Both the position numbers and the translations under genes were made by a program. This document shows, piece by piece, positions 10,023 through 19,807 of a DNA stretch of 64,000 nucleotides. This stretch comes from Methylomonas sp. UP202. Lineage in GTDB: Bacteria > Pseudomonadota > Gammaproteobacteria > Methylococcales > Methylomonadaceae. The notes beneath the pieces are model-generated. The model was given only the letters and a program-made list of their open reading frames with translations. It was not told the DNA's origin and did no database searches. The stretch's first letter is position 1. Each line of letters opens with the position of its first letter. The stretch covers positions 2,593,547 through 2,657,546 of the forward strand of contig NZ_CP123897.1 in NCBI RefSeq assembly GCF_029910655.1, in the 5' to 3' direction.

Positions 10023-10080
10023 GTGTATTGCGGGCCGTTCGTGCTGAGCAACGTCGAAGCATGGACGGCTCGCAATACAC
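10023..10080. repeat. Palindromic intergenic repeat, copy 1
   Basis: GTGTATTGCG at 10023-10032 is the exact reverse complement of CGCAATACAC at 10071-10080, and the stem continues inward (GGCCGT against ACGGCT, one wobble). The core carries GTTCGTGCTGAGCAACGTCG, related to a widespread class of intergenic palindromes with a CTCAG/CTGAG core flanked by TTCG-like ends. It can fold as a long cruciform or RNA hairpin. Confidence 0.75.
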
Positions 10081-10096
10081 TCACCAAACGGGTGAA

Positions 10097-10147
10097 TGAA
10101 AAATCCCGCGCGCCCTTCAACAAGCTCAGGACGAACGGGATTTTTCA
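10097..10147. repeat. Palindromic intergenic repeat, copy 2
   Basis: TGAAAAATCCCG at 10097-10108 is the exact reverse complement of CGGGATTTTTCA at 10136-10147. The core CCCTTCAACAAGCTCAGGAC is the same repeat class as copy 1 but in opposite orientation, 17 bases away. The outer stem differs completely from copy 1, so the two are independent elements sharing only the core. Confidence 0.75.
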
Positions 10148-10374
10148 TCGCCAAACTGCTCTTTTTAGGTTTATGGAGCAAGCACAGGGAACGAGTAGGC
10201 TCTTCCCCGAGCGAGCGTATCGGTTGAGGGTTCTTGTCGACCAAAGGCCGCATCTCTACCCTAAAATCCCGCCGGACGACTAAAATAGGCGCGCTAGCTT
10301 TGTTGTCAAAGACTCAAGGTTGGCGATTCTAGAAGCGATCTTGCAGCGATTAATTTAGTAAGTAATTGACCTAT

Positions 10375-10857
10375 ATGAATAAAATTAAAGTACTCTTTGT
10401 CTGCATGGGCAATATTTGCCGATCGCCGACGGCGGAAGGCGTGTTTTCCAATTTGATCGAAAGTCAAAATTTGGCCGATCGCTTTCAGATCGATTCCGCT
10501 GGCACGCATGCCTATCACGTCGGCGACGCGCCGGATTTACGCGCGCAAAAAGCCGCTCGCGATCGCGGCGTGGAATTGAAACACCTGCGCGCGCGCAAGG
10601 TATCGGCAGCGGATTTTGCCCATTTCGACCATATTTTGGCGATGGATAGCGAAAACCGGGAGAGTCTGACCGAGCTGTGTCCGCCGGATCATCGGCATAA
10701 AATCCGTTTGTTTTTGGAGTATGCGCCGCATCTACTGGAGCATGAGGTCCCCGATCCGTACTATGGCGGCAGTTACGGCTTCGAACGGGTATTGGATTTG
10801 GTCGAACAAGCCTCCGAAGCCTTTCTGGAGTCCCTGCGTCAGGCTGGTCGTTTATAA
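10375..10857 (+). CDS. Low-molecular-weight protein-tyrosine phosphatase
   Basis: A 160-residue cytoplasmic phosphatase from the ATG at 10375 (a TTG at 10366 is possible but less likely). The catalytic P-loop VCMGNICRSPTAEG (C-X5-R) lies at about residues 8-20, and the general-acid Asp is in VPDPYYGG near residue 123. Length matches the LMW-PTP family, whose members dephosphorylate tyrosine (sometimes arginine) on proteins. No tyrosine kinase or polysaccharide export gene is adjacent, so this looks like the stand-alone housekeeping form and not a capsule-linked Wzb. It is followed after 20 bases by a dienelactone hydrolase-like gene and may share its transcript. Confidence 0.93.
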   Translation: MNKIKVLFVCMGNICRSPTAEGVFSNLIESQNLADRFQIDSAGTHAYHVGDAPDLRAQKAARDRGVELKHLRARKVSAADFAHFDHILAMDSENRESLTELCPPDHRHKIRLFLEYAPHLLEHEVPDPYYGGSYGFERVLDLVEQASEAFLESLRQAGRL

Positions 10858-10877
10858 CAACCTAACGGAATTTGGAT

Positions 10878-11597
10878 ATGGCTATAGTAGCAAACACGGT
10901 TGCTTATCTGGATCAAGAAACCTTGCTGGAAGGGTATTTCGCGTACGACGACGCGGTTAACAGCCAGCGCCCGCTGGTGTTGATTCATCACGCTTGGGGT
11001 GGGCGGGACGAATTTGTCGCCGGCAAGGCTCGAAAATTGGCTGAATTGGGCTACTTAGGGTTTGCGGTTGATATGTACGGAAAAGGCGTGTTAGGCAGCG
11101 GCCCCGATGAAAATGCCAAGTTGATGCAGCCGTTCATGGCGAATCGCGCCTTGTTGCAGCGGCGGACACTGGCGGCGTTGGCGGCGGCCAAATTATTGCC
11201 GTGGGCCGATAATCGTAAAATCGCGGCGATCGGCTTTTGCTTCGGCGGTTTGTGCGCGTTGGATTTAGCCAGGACCGGCGCCGATATTCAAGGCGTGGTG
11301 GCCTTCCACGGTCTATTCTCGCCGCCCGCCAACATTCCGGAGCCCATGATAAAAGCCAAGGTTTTGGCCTTGCACGGTCACGACGATCCGATGGTGCCGA
11401 TGGAGCAGGTCATCGCGCTGCAAGCCGAATTAACCCAAGCCGGTGCCGATTGGCAACTGCATAGCTACGGTCACACCCTGCACGCGTTTACCAACCCGGT
11501 GGCCAATAATCCGGGGTTCGGCACGGTGTACCAGCCGCTCGCCGACCAGCGTTCGTGGCAAGCGATGCAAAACTTTTTGGCGGAGATTTTTGCCTGA
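10878..11597 (+). CDS. Dienelactone hydrolase family protein
   Basis: A 239-residue alpha/beta hydrolase starting at the ATG at 10878. The nucleophile elbow is GFCFGG (Cys instead of Ser, as in dienelactone hydrolases). The acid is Asp in LHGHDDPMVP, and the His lies in SYGHTLHAFTNP. The N-terminal part has the oxyanion-side motif HHAWGGRDEF. True dienelactone hydrolases open cyclic lactones in chloroaromatic degradation; most chromosomal homologues like this one have no known substrate. No aromatic degradation genes surround it. Between its stop and gyrA lie 126 bases with a good promoter. Confidence 0.88.
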   Translation: MAIVANTVAYLDQETLLEGYFAYDDAVNSQRPLVLIHHAWGGRDEFVAGKARKLAELGYLGFAVDMYGKGVLGSGPDENAKLMQPFMANRALLQRRTLAALAAAKLLPWADNRKIAAIGFCFGGLCALDLARTGADIQGVVAFHGLFSPPANIPEPMIKAKVLALHGHDDPMVPMEQVIALQAELTQAGADWQLHSYGHTLHAFTNPVANNPGFGTVYQPLADQRSWQAMQNFLAEIFA

Positions 11598-11623
11598 CGT
11601 GGCTGGGGGGCGTTTGCTATAAT
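11594..11623 (+). promoter_or_regulatory. Promoter of gyrA with extended -10 element
   Basis: CTGACG at 11594-11599 and TATAAT at 11618-11623 are 18 bases apart, and TGC just before the -10 gives an extended -10 box (TGCTATAAT). It lies 101 bases upstream of the gyrA ATG, leaving a leader of roughly 95 bases. Confidence 0.65.
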
Positions 11624-11723
11624 TGCCGGCTTTACAAACCTGTCGGTACTGAGTAAATGGAATTGACAACTCAGGCCCACCCGTCGATGCGCTTGCCGTC
11701 GACCGCTATGGAATCACGGACCC

Positions 11724-14321
11724 ATGTCAGACTTCGCTAAAGAAATCATTCCTGTCAATCTCGAAGACGAGATGAAACAGTCCTATCTCGATTACGCGAT
11801 GAGCGTCATCGTCGGTAGGGCGCTTCCCGATGTCAGGGACGGCCTGAAGCCGGTGCACCGCCGCGTACTGTACGCGATGAGCGAACTGGGTAACGACTGG
11901 AACAAACCGTATAAAAAATCCGCCCGCGTCGTCGGTGACGTGATCGGTAAATACCACCCCCACGGCGATACTGCGGTTTACGACACCATTGTCCGAATGG
12001 CGCAACCGTTTTCGCTGCGTTACATGCTGATCGACGGGCAGGGCAACTTCGGCTCGGTGGACGGCGATTCGCCGGCAGCCATGCGGTACACCGAAGTACG
12101 GATGGCGAAAATTTCCCACGAGTTACTGGCCGATCTGGACAAGGAAACCGTTGATTTCGTCGCCAACTACGACGAGTCCGAATCCGAGCCCACGGTGTTG
12201 CCGACTAGAGTGCCAAACCTGTTGGTCAACGGTTCTTCCGGTATCGCGGTCGGTATGGCCACCAATATCCCGCCGCATAACCTCGGCGAAGTGGTCGGTG
12301 CCTGTTTGGCCTTGATCGAAAACCCCGATTTGACGATCCCCGAGCTGATGGGGATCGTACCCGGCCCGGATTTTCCAACCGCCGGCATCATCAACGGCGC
12401 GTCGGGCATACACGAAGCGTATGCCACCGGCCGGGGCCGAATCTATCTGCGCGCCCGATGCCATTTTGAGGACATCGGCGACAGCGGCCGTCAGGCCATC
12501 GTCACGACGGAACTGCCGTACCAGGTCAACAAAGCCCGTTTGCTGGAAAAAATCGCCGAATTGGTCAAGGAAGGCAAGCTGGAGGGCATTTCCGGATTGC
12601 GCGACGAGTCGGATAAGGACGGCATGCGGATGGTCGTTGAGTTGCGGCGCGGCGAAGTGGCCGACGTGGTGTTGAACAATCTCTACAAACAAACCCAGTT
12701 GCAGACCGTATTCGGCATCAACATGGTGGCTTTGTACGACGGTCGGCCGCATTGCATGAATTTGAAGGACATTCTGACCGCCTTTATCGACCATAGACGC
12801 GAAATCGTGACGCGCCGGACGATCTTCAATCTGCGCAAGGCGCGCGAGCGGGCTCATATCTTGGAAGGTCTGGCGGTAGCACTGGCCAATATCGACGAGA
12901 TGATCGAGCTGATCAAAACCTCGCCGAATCCGCAGGAAGCTAAAGTCGGGTTGTTGGGACGATCCTGGAATGCCGGTCTGGTTGCGTCGTTGCTGGATCG
13001 CGCCGAGGCGGATCGCTCGCGCCCGGAAGACTTGCCGGCGGAATTCGGCTTGGCGAACGGCCTATATCGGCTGTCCGAAAACCAGGCTCAAGCCATCCTG
13101 GATTTGCGTCTGCATCGTTTGACCGGCCTGGAACAGGAAAAAATCGTCAACGAGTATCGGCAATTGTTGGAATTGATCGACGAATATCTGTTCATCTTGG
13201 GCAGCGACGTGCGGTTGATGGAAGTCATCAAGGAAGAATTGGAAGAAATCAAAAGCCAATACGCCGATGCGCGCCGAACCGAAATCGTTCAGGATTATTC
13301 CAACCTGACCGCTGAAGACCTGATCACCGAGGAAGACATGGTGGTGACCATGTCGCACGAGGGTTACGTCAAAACCCAGCCGCTGACCGATTACAAAGCG
13401 CAACGGCGCGGCGGTCGCGGTAAATCGGCGACGGCGACCAAGGAAAACGATTTCATCGAAAAACTGATCATTGCCAATACCCACGACACCATCTTGTGTT
13501 TCTCGTCGCGCGGCAAGGTATATTGGCTGAAAGTGTACGAGTTGCCGGTAGCCAGCCGAGCCTCGCGCGGTAAGCCTTTCGTCAATTTGTTGCCGTTGGA
13601 AGAAGGCGAACGCATCAACGCGATGCTGTCGGTTCGCGAGTACGGCGAGGACAAATACGTGTTTATGGCGACGATGGCCGGTACGGTCAAGAAAACGCCG
13701 CTGACTGAATTCGCGTTCCAATTGGCGAAAGGTAAAATTGCGATCGATTTACGCGATAACGATACCCTGGTCGGCGTCGCGCTGACCGATGGCCGTCAAA
13801 ACGTCATGTTATTCAGCAGCGACGGCAAGGCGGTCTGTTTCAACGAGAGCGACGTACGTTCGATGGGCCGGGTCGCGGCCGGCGTGCGCGGCATCCGTTT
13901 GCAGGAAGGTCAAAAAGTGATTTCGCTGATCGTCGCCAGCGAGGGGACGGTATTGAATATCACCGAAAACGGCTACGGCAAACGGACCAAACTGGAAGAA
14001 TTCACCCAGCACAAGCGCGGCGGCCAAGGCTTGATCGCGATTCAAACCTCCGAGCGCAACGGCGCGGTCGTTGGGGCTGTGTTGGTCAACGACACCGACG
14101 AGATCATGCTGATTACCGACGGCGGTACCTTGGTCCGAACCCGCGTCAACGAAATTTCGGTGGTGGGTCGCAATACTCAGGGCGTCACGGTGATTCGCCT
14201 CGATAAAGGCGAGAAAGTGGTTGGCGTCGACCGCATCGAAGCGCTGGGCGACGAAGAAGGTGATCTCGACGACGAAAGTCCGGATAGCGACGCGGCACCG
14301 TCGACAGGAGAGGAAGAATAA
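11724..14321 (+). CDS. gyrA: DNA gyrase subunit A
   Basis: The 865-residue breakage-reunion subunit that, with GyrB, introduces negative supercoils. The catalytic tyrosine is Y122 (in [10 protein letters not shown]). The quinolone-resistance region reads [10 protein letters not shown], with Thr83 and Asp87 in Escherichia numbering; Thr at 83 is a natural variant in several gammaproteobacteria. The GyrA box QRRGGRG begins the C-terminal beta-pinwheel, which marks gyrase and not topoisomerase IV. The tail is acidic ([14 protein letters not shown]). The stop overlaps the serC start by one base (TAATG), and the serC ribosome-binding site AGGAGAGGAAG is inside the gyrA end. This starts the conserved gyrA-serC-pheA-hisC-tyrA-aroA-cmk-rpsA-ihfB block. 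Confidence 0.98.
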   Translation: MSDFAKEIIPVNLEDEMKQSYLDYAMSVIVGRALPDVRDGLKPVHRRVLYAMSELGNDWNKPYKKSARVVGDVIGKYHPHGDTAVYDTIVRMAQPFSLRYMLIDGQGNFGSVDGDSPAAMRYTEVRMAKISHELLADLDKETVDFVANYDESESEPTVLPTRVPNLLVNGSSGIAVGMATNIPPHNLGEVVGACLALIENPDLTIPELMGIVPGPDFPTAGIINGASGIHEAYATGRGRIYLRARCHFEDIGDSGRQAIVTTELPYQVNKARLLEKIAELVKEGKLEGISGLRDESDKDGMRMVVELRRGEVADVVLNNLYKQTQLQTVFGINMVALYDGRPHCMNLKDILTAFIDHRREIVTRRTIFNLRKARERAHILEGLAVALANIDEMIELIKTSPNPQEAKVGLLGRSWNAGLVASLLDRAEADRSRPEDLPAEFGLANGLYRLSENQAQAILDLRLHRLTGLEQEKIVNEYRQLLELIDEYLFILGSDVRLMEVIKEELEEIKSQYADARRTEIVQDYSNLTAEDLITEEDMVVTMSHEGYVKTQPLTDYKAQRRGGRGKSATATKENDFIEKLIIANTHDTILCFSSRGKVYWLKVYELPVASRASRGKPFVNLLPLEEGERINAMLSVREYGEDKYVFMATMAGTVKKTPLTEFAFQLAKGKIAIDLRDNDTLVGVALTDGRQNVMLFSSDGKAVCFNESDVRSMGRVAAGVRGIRLQEGQKVISLIVASEGTVLNITENGYGKRTKLEEFTQHKRGGQGLIAIQTSERNGAVVGAVLVNDTDEIMLITDGGTLVRTRVNEISVVGRNTQGVTVIRLDKGEKVVGVDRIEALGDEEGDLDDESPDSDAAPSTGEEE

Positions 14322-15400
14322 TGGCCAGGATCTACAATTTCAGCGCCGGTCCGTCGATGTTGCCGGAACCGGTATTGCAACAAGCCCAACAGGAAATGTT
14401 GGATTGGCGGGGCAGCGGTATGTCGGTGATGGAAATGAGCCATCGCGGTCCGCACTTCATGGCCATTGCCGAGCAAATGAAGAACGATCTGATCGAACTG
14501 CTGGCGGTACCGGCCAATTATCGGGTGTTGTTTCTACAGGCCGGCGCCAGCGCGCAATTCGCGATGATTCCGCAAAATATCCTGAACGGCAAAACCAAGG
14601 CCTGTTACGTTAATACCGGCGCTTGGTCTACCGCGGCGATCAAGGAAGCCGGCAAATATTGCGAAGTCCAGGTGGCGGCCAGCGGCGAATCGACCGCGTT
14701 CACGACAATCCCTGCCTACGCGGACTGGCGAGTCGATCCGGCAGCCGCCTACTTGCACTACACTTCCAACGAAACGATACACGGCGTCGAATTTAACGAT
14801 ATTCCGGACGCCGGCGACCTGCCGCTGGTTTGCGATATGTCGTCGAATATCCTGTCCAGACGGGTCGATATCGGCCGCTATGGCTTAATCTACGCCGGCG
14901 CGCAGAAAAACATGGGGCCGTCAGGCGTGACGGTAGTCATCGTCCGCGACGATTTGGTGGGCTTGGAGGCCAAGAATACGCCGGCCGTGTTCAGCTATGC
15001 TCAGCAGGCCAAGGCCGATTCGATGTTGAACACGCCGGCCACCTACAACTGGTATTTGTTGGGTTTGACGCTGCAATGGCTGAAAGGCGAGGGCGGCGTT
15101 AGCGCGATCGAGCAGCGCAACATCCGCAAGGCCAACAAACTTTACCAAGCCATCGACGATTCCAGCCTGTACCGCAATCCGGTCGATCCGGCCTGCCGGT
15201 CGCGGATGAATGCGCCATTCGTATTGGCCGATGCAACGCTGGACAAAGCCTTCTTGGAGCAAGCCGAACAACAAGGCTTGAGCACGCTGGCTGGTCATCG
15301 TTCGGTGGGCGGCATGCGCGCCAGCATCTATAATGCGATGCCGGAAGCCGGCGTCGAGGCCTTGATCGAATTCATGGCCGAGTTCGAGCGTACTCATTAA
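14321..15400 (+). CDS. serC: Phosphoserine aminotransferase
   Basis: A 359-residue PLP enzyme converting 3-phosphohydroxypyruvate plus glutamate to phosphoserine (serine synthesis), also used in pyridoxine synthesis. It opens with the family signature YNFSAGPSMLP. The PLP lysine is in AGAQKNMGPSG. Phosphate-binding residues lie in HYTSNETIHGVEF, and the C-terminal HRSVGGMRASIYNAMP is typical. Full length. Translationally coupled to gyrA by a one-base overlap and followed after 5 bases by pheA. Confidence 0.98.
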   Translation: MARIYNFSAGPSMLPEPVLQQAQQEMLDWRGSGMSVMEMSHRGPHFMAIAEQMKNDLIELLAVPANYRVLFLQAGASAQFAMIPQNILNGKTKACYVNTGAWSTAAIKEAGKYCEVQVAASGESTAFTTIPAYADWRVDPAAAYLHYTSNETIHGVEFNDIPDAGDLPLVCDMSSNILSRRVDIGRYGLIYAGAQKNMGPSGVTVVIVRDDLVGLEAKNTPAVFSYAQQAKADSMLNTPATYNWYLLGLTLQWLKGEGGVSAIEQRNIRKANKLYQAIDDSSLYRNPVDPACRSRMNAPFVLADATLDKAFLEQAEQQGLSTLAGHRSVGGMRASIYNAMPEAGVEALIEFMAEFERTH

Positions 15401-15405
15401 GGCTT

Positions 15406-16491
15406 ATGACCGCGATCATTCCTTTGTCCGAACTGCGCCAGCGTATCGATGCCATAGATCGGCAGATTCTCGACTTGATCAATCAGCGCGCCAGTTGCGC
15501 GCTGGAAGTCGCGCGTACCAAGCAGGCCGAAGGCGAGACCGGCAGTTTCTACCGCCCTGATCGCGAGGCGCAGGTGTTGCGGCGCATCATGGAGATCAAT
15601 CCTGGCCCGTTAGGCGATCAGTCCGCCGCGCATTTGTTCCGGGAGTTGATGTCGGCTTGTCTCGCTCTGGAAAAACCGCTGGAAGTCGCCTTCCTCGGCC
15701 CTGCCGGCACCTTCTCGCAACAGGCGACGTTTAAGCATTTCGGACACGCGGTCCAGGATACTCCGGTCCCGACGATTCATGAAATCTTCCAGGCGGTAGA
15801 GACCGGTCATTGCCAGTTCGGCGTAGTGCCGGTCGAAAACTCCACCGAAGGCGTCATCGCCCATACGCTGGATCGCTTCATGGACAGCCCCCTGCAAATC
15901 TGCGGCGAGGTCGAAATCCGCGTCCATCAGAACTTGCTGGGCAAGATGGAGGGCTTGGTCGGGATTGGCGAGGTATTTTCCCATCAACAATCGCTGGCCC
16001 AGTGCCGGCAATGGTTGACCGCCAATCTGCCCGGCGTGCCGTGCACCGCGGTTAGCAGCAACGCCGAAGCCGCGCGCTTGGCATCGCTGGACCACGGTAA
16101 GGCGGCGATCGCCGGCTTGACGGCGGCGGAATTGTACGACTTGAACGTGATCGCCAGACACATTGAAGACGAAGCCAATAACACCACCCGTTTCATCGTC
16201 GTCGGACGCTTACAACCGGTTTCGACCGGTTTCGATAAAACCTCGATTCTGGTGTCGACCGGCAACCAACCGGGGGCATTGCATCGGATTTTGGAGCCGT
16301 TCGCCGAGTATGGCATCAGCATGACCCACATCGAATCCCGGCCATCCCGGCAAGGTTTGTGGGAATATGTGTTTTTTATCGATATCGAAGGGCATCGCGA
16401 TGACGACGATGTCGCCAAGGCACTGAAAACCTTGGAGAACAACGTCAAAATGCTGAAAGTGCTCGGCTCGTACCCCAAGGCAGTCATTTAA
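15406..16491 (+). CDS. pheA: Bifunctional chorismate mutase / prephenate dehydratase (P-protein)
   Basis: A 361-residue fusion directing chorismate to phenylpyruvate for phenylalanine synthesis. The AroQ mutase domain covers about residues 5-90 (RIDAIDRQILDLINQR). The dehydratase domain covers about 93-270 (FLGPAGTFSQQA, VPVENSTEGVI). The C-terminal ACT domain covers 275-360 and carries GALHRILEPF and the ESRPS phenylalanine-binding motif, so feedback inhibition is expected. No leader peptide or attenuator is visible in the 5-base gap from serC. Confidence 0.97.
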   Translation: MTAIIPLSELRQRIDAIDRQILDLINQRASCALEVARTKQAEGETGSFYRPDREAQVLRRIMEINPGPLGDQSAAHLFRELMSACLALEKPLEVAFLGPAGTFSQQATFKHFGHAVQDTPVPTIHEIFQAVETGHCQFGVVPVENSTEGVIAHTLDRFMDSPLQICGEVEIRVHQNLLGKMEGLVGIGEVFSHQQSLAQCRQWLTANLPGVPCTAVSSNAEAARLASLDHGKAAIAGLTAAELYDLNVIARHIEDEANNTTRFIVVGRLQPVSTGFDKTSILVSTGNQPGALHRILEPFAEYGISMTHIESRPSRQGLWEYVFFIDIEGHRDDDDVAKALKTLENNVKMLKVLGSYPKAVI

Positions 16492-16503
16492 TCTTTTTGC
16501 TTC

Positions 16504-17607
16504 ATGAATCCATTTTTATCTCTTGCTTTAGACGGCGTTCAACAACTGATGCCTTATGTGCCGGGTAAACCGGCGGATGAATTGCAGCGCGAGCTGGGTT
16601 TTGCCGAGGTCATCAAGTTGGCATCCAACGAGAATCCGTTGGGAACCGGCCGGAAAGTCGCCGAGGCCATTCGCAATACGTTGCCGGAAATAAGCCGTTA
16701 TCCGGACGGCAGCGGTTTCGCGCTAAAGACGGCGTTATCGGCCCGCTGGAGTGTGGATGCGGCGCAAATCACGCTTGGCAACGGTTCCAGCGAGATTCTG
16801 GAATTGGTGATGCGCACCTTTGTCGCTCCCGAGCATGAAGTCGTATTCGCTCAGCATGCCTTTGCTTTATATCCCATCCTGACTCAAGCAGTCGGCGCCA
16901 AAGCCGTGGTCGTACCGGCCAAGGTTTACGGCCACGATTTGGACGCAATGCGGGCGGCGGTGACCGACCTTACCCGGGTAGTATTCATCGCCAACCCGAA
17001 TAATCCGACCGGCACCTTGTTGGCTGCGCAAGCCGTCGAAGAGTTTATCGCCTCGCTGCCGAAGTCAGTGTTATGTGTGCTCGACGAAGCCTATTACGAA
17101 TTCGTCGATCCAGCCGTGCGCACCGAATCCATGCACTGGCCGGATAAGTACCCGAATTTGATCATCGCTCGCACCTTTTCCAAAGCATACGGATTGGCCG
17201 GCTTGCGCATAGGCTTCGGCGTATCGTCGCCGGAGGTGGCCGATTTGCTGAATCGGGTGCGCCAGCCGTTTAACGGTAATATGTTGGCGTTGGCGGCTGC
17301 GGAAGCCGCCCTGACGGATGCCGATTATTTGACCGAGACCATTGCTGTCAACAATGCCGGTATGGCGCAATTGACATCAGCCTTCGAAGCCTTGGGTTTG
17401 CCTTGGATTCCATCTTCCGGCAATTTCGTGGCGGTCGATATGCGACAGCCGGCGATGCCGCTCTACCAAGCCTTGCTGCAAAAAGGTGTGATCGTGCGCC
17501 CGGTCGGCAATTACGAAATGCCCAATCATTTGCGAGTCAGCATCGGTACCGAACGCGAAAACCGAATCTTCATCGACGCGTTGTCCCAGGTAATGCAAGG
17601 TGTTTGA
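16504..17607 (+). CDS. hisC: Histidinol-phosphate / aromatic aminotransferase
   Basis: A 367-residue class I/II PLP aminotransferase. Visible motifs are KLASNENPLG near the N-terminus, GNGSSEILEL, the aspartate loop NPNNPTGT, and the PLP lysine in TFSKAYGLAGLRIGFG. In this conserved cluster, placed between pheA and tyrA, the HisC paralogue is often used for aromatic amino acids as well as histidinol phosphate, so the physiological substrate may be broad. Full length. Its last 8 bases overlap tyrA. Confidence 0.93.
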   Translation: MNPFLSLALDGVQQLMPYVPGKPADELQRELGFAEVIKLASNENPLGTGRKVAEAIRNTLPEISRYPDGSGFALKTALSARWSVDAAQITLGNGSSEILELVMRTFVAPEHEVVFAQHAFALYPILTQAVGAKAVVVPAKVYGHDLDAMRAAVTDLTRVVFIANPNNPTGTLLAAQAVEEFIASLPKSVLCVLDEAYYEFVDPAVRTESMHWPDKYPNLIIARTFSKAYGLAGLRIGFGVSSPEVADLLNRVRQPFNGNMLALAAAEAALTDADYLTETIAVNNAGMAQLTSAFEALGLPWIPSSGNFVAVDMRQPAMPLYQALLQKGVIVRPVGNYEMPNHLRVSIGTERENRIFIDALSQVMQGV

Positions 17608-18481
17608 GCGCCTATGCATCATTGGAGTTGGCTTGATTGGCGGCTCGATCGCCAAGGCCGCCCGCGCCGAGGGTTTGTGCAAACAGGTAGTGGCGCTGGG
17701 CCGGGAGAAGAATCTGCCCAATATGAGGCTCGCGCTGGAACTGGGCGTCATCGACGCGTTTTATACCGATCCGGCCCAAGCGATGGCCGATACCGATTGC
17801 GTGATCATTTGCACGCCGGTCGGCAGCATGCAAGCCATCTTCGAGCAACTTAAACCCTATTGGAATTCGCAAACGCTTTATAGCGACGCCGGCAGTACCA
17901 AGGGCAGCGTGGTCGAGGCCGCGCGAGCGGTGTTCGGCAAGGTGCCGAGCAATTTCGTGCCGGCACATCCGATCGCCGGCGCCGAGCGCAGCGGGGTCGA
18001 AGCGGCGAAAGTCGATTTATACAAAAACCGCCGGCTGATTTTGACGCCGTTGCCGTCCACCGACCCGCGGGCCGTGGATCAATTCAGTGCGTTCTGGCGA
18101 CGCATCGGCTCCAGCGTGGCCATCATGAGCGTGGAGCACCACGATACCGTGCTCGCCGCTACCAGCCATCTGCCGCATATTCTGGCCTTTGCGTTGGTCG
18201 GCATGCTGGGCCGCAAGGACGAGCAGCGCGAAATTTTCAAATACGCGGCCGGCGGGTTTCGCGATTTCAGCCGTATCGCGTCCAGCGACCCCACCATGTG
18301 GCAGGACATTTGTCTGGCCAATAAACAGGAAATCATTCCGCTGATTCAACAATTTCAAGCGGAGCTTAATCAAGTCGAGCACCTGCTGCAAAACGGCGAC
18401 GCTTCCGCGTTGTTCGAAACTTTCAGCTACGCCAAGCAGGCCCGGCAACGTTTTCTCGAAATTTTTGACGATCCAACCTAA
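17600..18481 (+). CDS. tyrA: Prephenate dehydrogenase
   Basis: A 293-residue NAD(P)-dependent enzyme converting prephenate (or arogenate) to the tyrosine precursor. Starts at GTG 17600 inside hisC (8-base overlap). The Rossmann motif IIGVGLIGGSIAKAA lies at residues 7-21. Substrate residues are in HPIAGAERSGVEAA and LAATSHLPHILAFAL, and GGFRDFSRIASSDPTMW is typical. It lacks a fused chorismate mutase or ACT domain, so tyrosine feedback, if present, works otherwise. The next gene, aroA, starts 5 bases after the stop. Confidence 0.95.
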   Translation: MFERLCIIGVGLIGGSIAKAARAEGLCKQVVALGREKNLPNMRLALELGVIDAFYTDPAQAMADTDCVIICTPVGSMQAIFEQLKPYWNSQTLYSDAGSTKGSVVEAARAVFGKVPSNFVPAHPIAGAERSGVEAAKVDLYKNRRLILTPLPSTDPRAVDQFSAFWRRIGSSVAIMSVEHHDTVLAATSHLPHILAFALVGMLGRKDEQREIFKYAAGGFRDFSRIASSDPTMWQDICLANKQEIIPLIQQFQAELNQVEHLLQNGDASALFETFSYAKQARQRFLEIFDDPT

Positions 18482-18486
18482 CCACT

Positions 18487-19806
18487 ATGTCCTCATCCAC
18501 TAACGTCATTTTCCAAGTCCAACCCGGCGGCAGCCTGAACGGCGAGATTCGCGTGCCCGGCGATAAATCGATGTCGCACCGCTCCATCATGCTCGGCTCG
18601 CTGGCCGACGGCGTTACCCACGTCACCGGCTTTTTGAACGCCGAAGATGCGATGTGTACCTTGGAAGCCTTCCGGGCGATGGGCGTACAAATCGAAGGGC
18701 CTGTCAACGGCGAAGTGACCGTGCACGGTGTCGGCAAGCATGGTTTAAGGGCCCCGGAAAAACCGTTGTACCTGGGCAACTCCGGCACCTCGATGCGGCT
18801 ATTGTCCGGGCTGTTGGCCGGACAGCCGTTCGACTGCGTGTTAACCGGCGACAAGTCGCTTGAATCCCGGCCGATGAAGCGAGTGACTGCGCCTTTGGCA
18901 CAAATGGGCGCGGAGATCGTTACTCAAGAAAACGGCACCGCGCCGTTGCATATCAAAGGCAAGGCCGGCAAATTGCAAGGCATGCATTACGACATGCCGA
19001 TCGCTAGCGCCCAGGTCAAATCCTGTTTGTTGCTGGCGGGCATGTATGCGGAAGGCGAAACCAGCGTCACCGAACCCGCGCCGACCCGCGATCATACCGA
19101 ACGGATGCTGGCCGGCTTCGGTTATCCGGTCACACGCGACGGCGCGACCGCGAGAATCACCAGCAACGGCAAATTGACCGCGACAAATATCGACGTGCCT
19201 AGCGACATTTCCTCTGCGGCGTTCTTTTTAGTCGGTGCCAGTATCGCGCCGAATTCCGATGTCACCTTGAAACACGTCGGCATCAATCCGACTCGCACCG
19301 GCGTCATCGACATTCTGCGCCTGATGGGTGCCAACATCGAAGTGCTGAACGAGCGCGAAGTCGGCGGAGAACCGGTCGCCGATTTGCGGGTGCGTTCCGC
19401 GCAATTGCAAGGTATCAATATTCCAGAGCATTTGGTGCCGCTGGCGATCGACGAATTTCCAGTGCTGTTCGTCGCGGCAAGCTGCGCCGAAGGCCAAACG
19501 GTGCTGACCGGCGCCGAAGAATTGCGGGTCAAGGAATCCGATCGGATTCAGGTGATGGCGGATGGCTTGCAAATCCTGGGTATTGACGCTCAAGCCACCA
19601 AAGACGGCATGGTCATCAACGGCGGTCAAATCGGTGGCGGCGAAGTTGATTCACACGGCGATCACCGCACTGCCATGTCGTTCTCGATCGCCGGATTGCG
19701 TGCCTCCGGACCGATTACGATCAAGGATTGCGCGAATGTGAATACCTCGTTCCCGGAGTTCCGCGACTTAGCGGTCAAGCTGGGACTCGATGTTAGCGTG
19801 ATTTAA
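18487..19806 (+). CDS. aroA: 5-enolpyruvylshikimate-3-phosphate synthase, class II motifs
   Basis: Transfers enolpyruvyl from PEP to shikimate-3-phosphate. 439 residues with GDKSMSHRSIM near the N-terminus, LGNSGTSMRLLSG and GDKSLESRPMKR. The class II signature set is present: SAQVK, RDHTE (R-X-H-X-E) and NPTR (N-X-T-R), plus VKESDRI. Class II enzymes are known for low glyphosate sensitivity, so that property is predicted but not shown. Only one base separates it from cmk. Confidence 0.97.
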   Translation: MSSSTNVIFQVQPGGSLNGEIRVPGDKSMSHRSIMLGSLADGVTHVTGFLNAEDAMCTLEAFRAMGVQIEGPVNGEVTVHGVGKHGLRAPEKPLYLGNSGTSMRLLSGLLAGQPFDCVLTGDKSLESRPMKRVTAPLAQMGAEIVTQENGTAPLHIKGKAGKLQGMHYDMPIASAQVKSCLLLAGMYAEGETSVTEPAPTRDHTERMLAGFGYPVTRDGATARITSNGKLTATNIDVPSDISSAAFFLVGASIAPNSDVTLKHVGINPTRTGVIDILRLMGANIEVLNEREVGGEPVADLRVRSAQLQGINIPEHLVPLAIDEFPVLFVAASCAEGQTVLTGAEELRVKESDRIQVMADGLQILGIDAQATKDGMVINGGQIGGGEVDSHGDHRTAMSFSIAGLRASGPITIKDCANVNTSFPEFRDLAVKLGLDVSVI

Positions 19807-19807
19807 T

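Larger units (their letters stand above)
9872..10374. other. Gene-free stretch with two palindromic repeats
   Basis: About 500 bases without a credible gene. Short open frames here (for example 10023-10283) only translate the two palindromes at 10023-10080 and 10097-10147. The promoter of the following phosphatase gene must lie between about 10150 and 10374, but no clear -35/-10 pair stands out. Confidence 0.6.

Noticed and set aside
10023..10283. Short plus-strand open frame before the phosphatase gene
   Set aside because: It only translates the two palindromic repeats.
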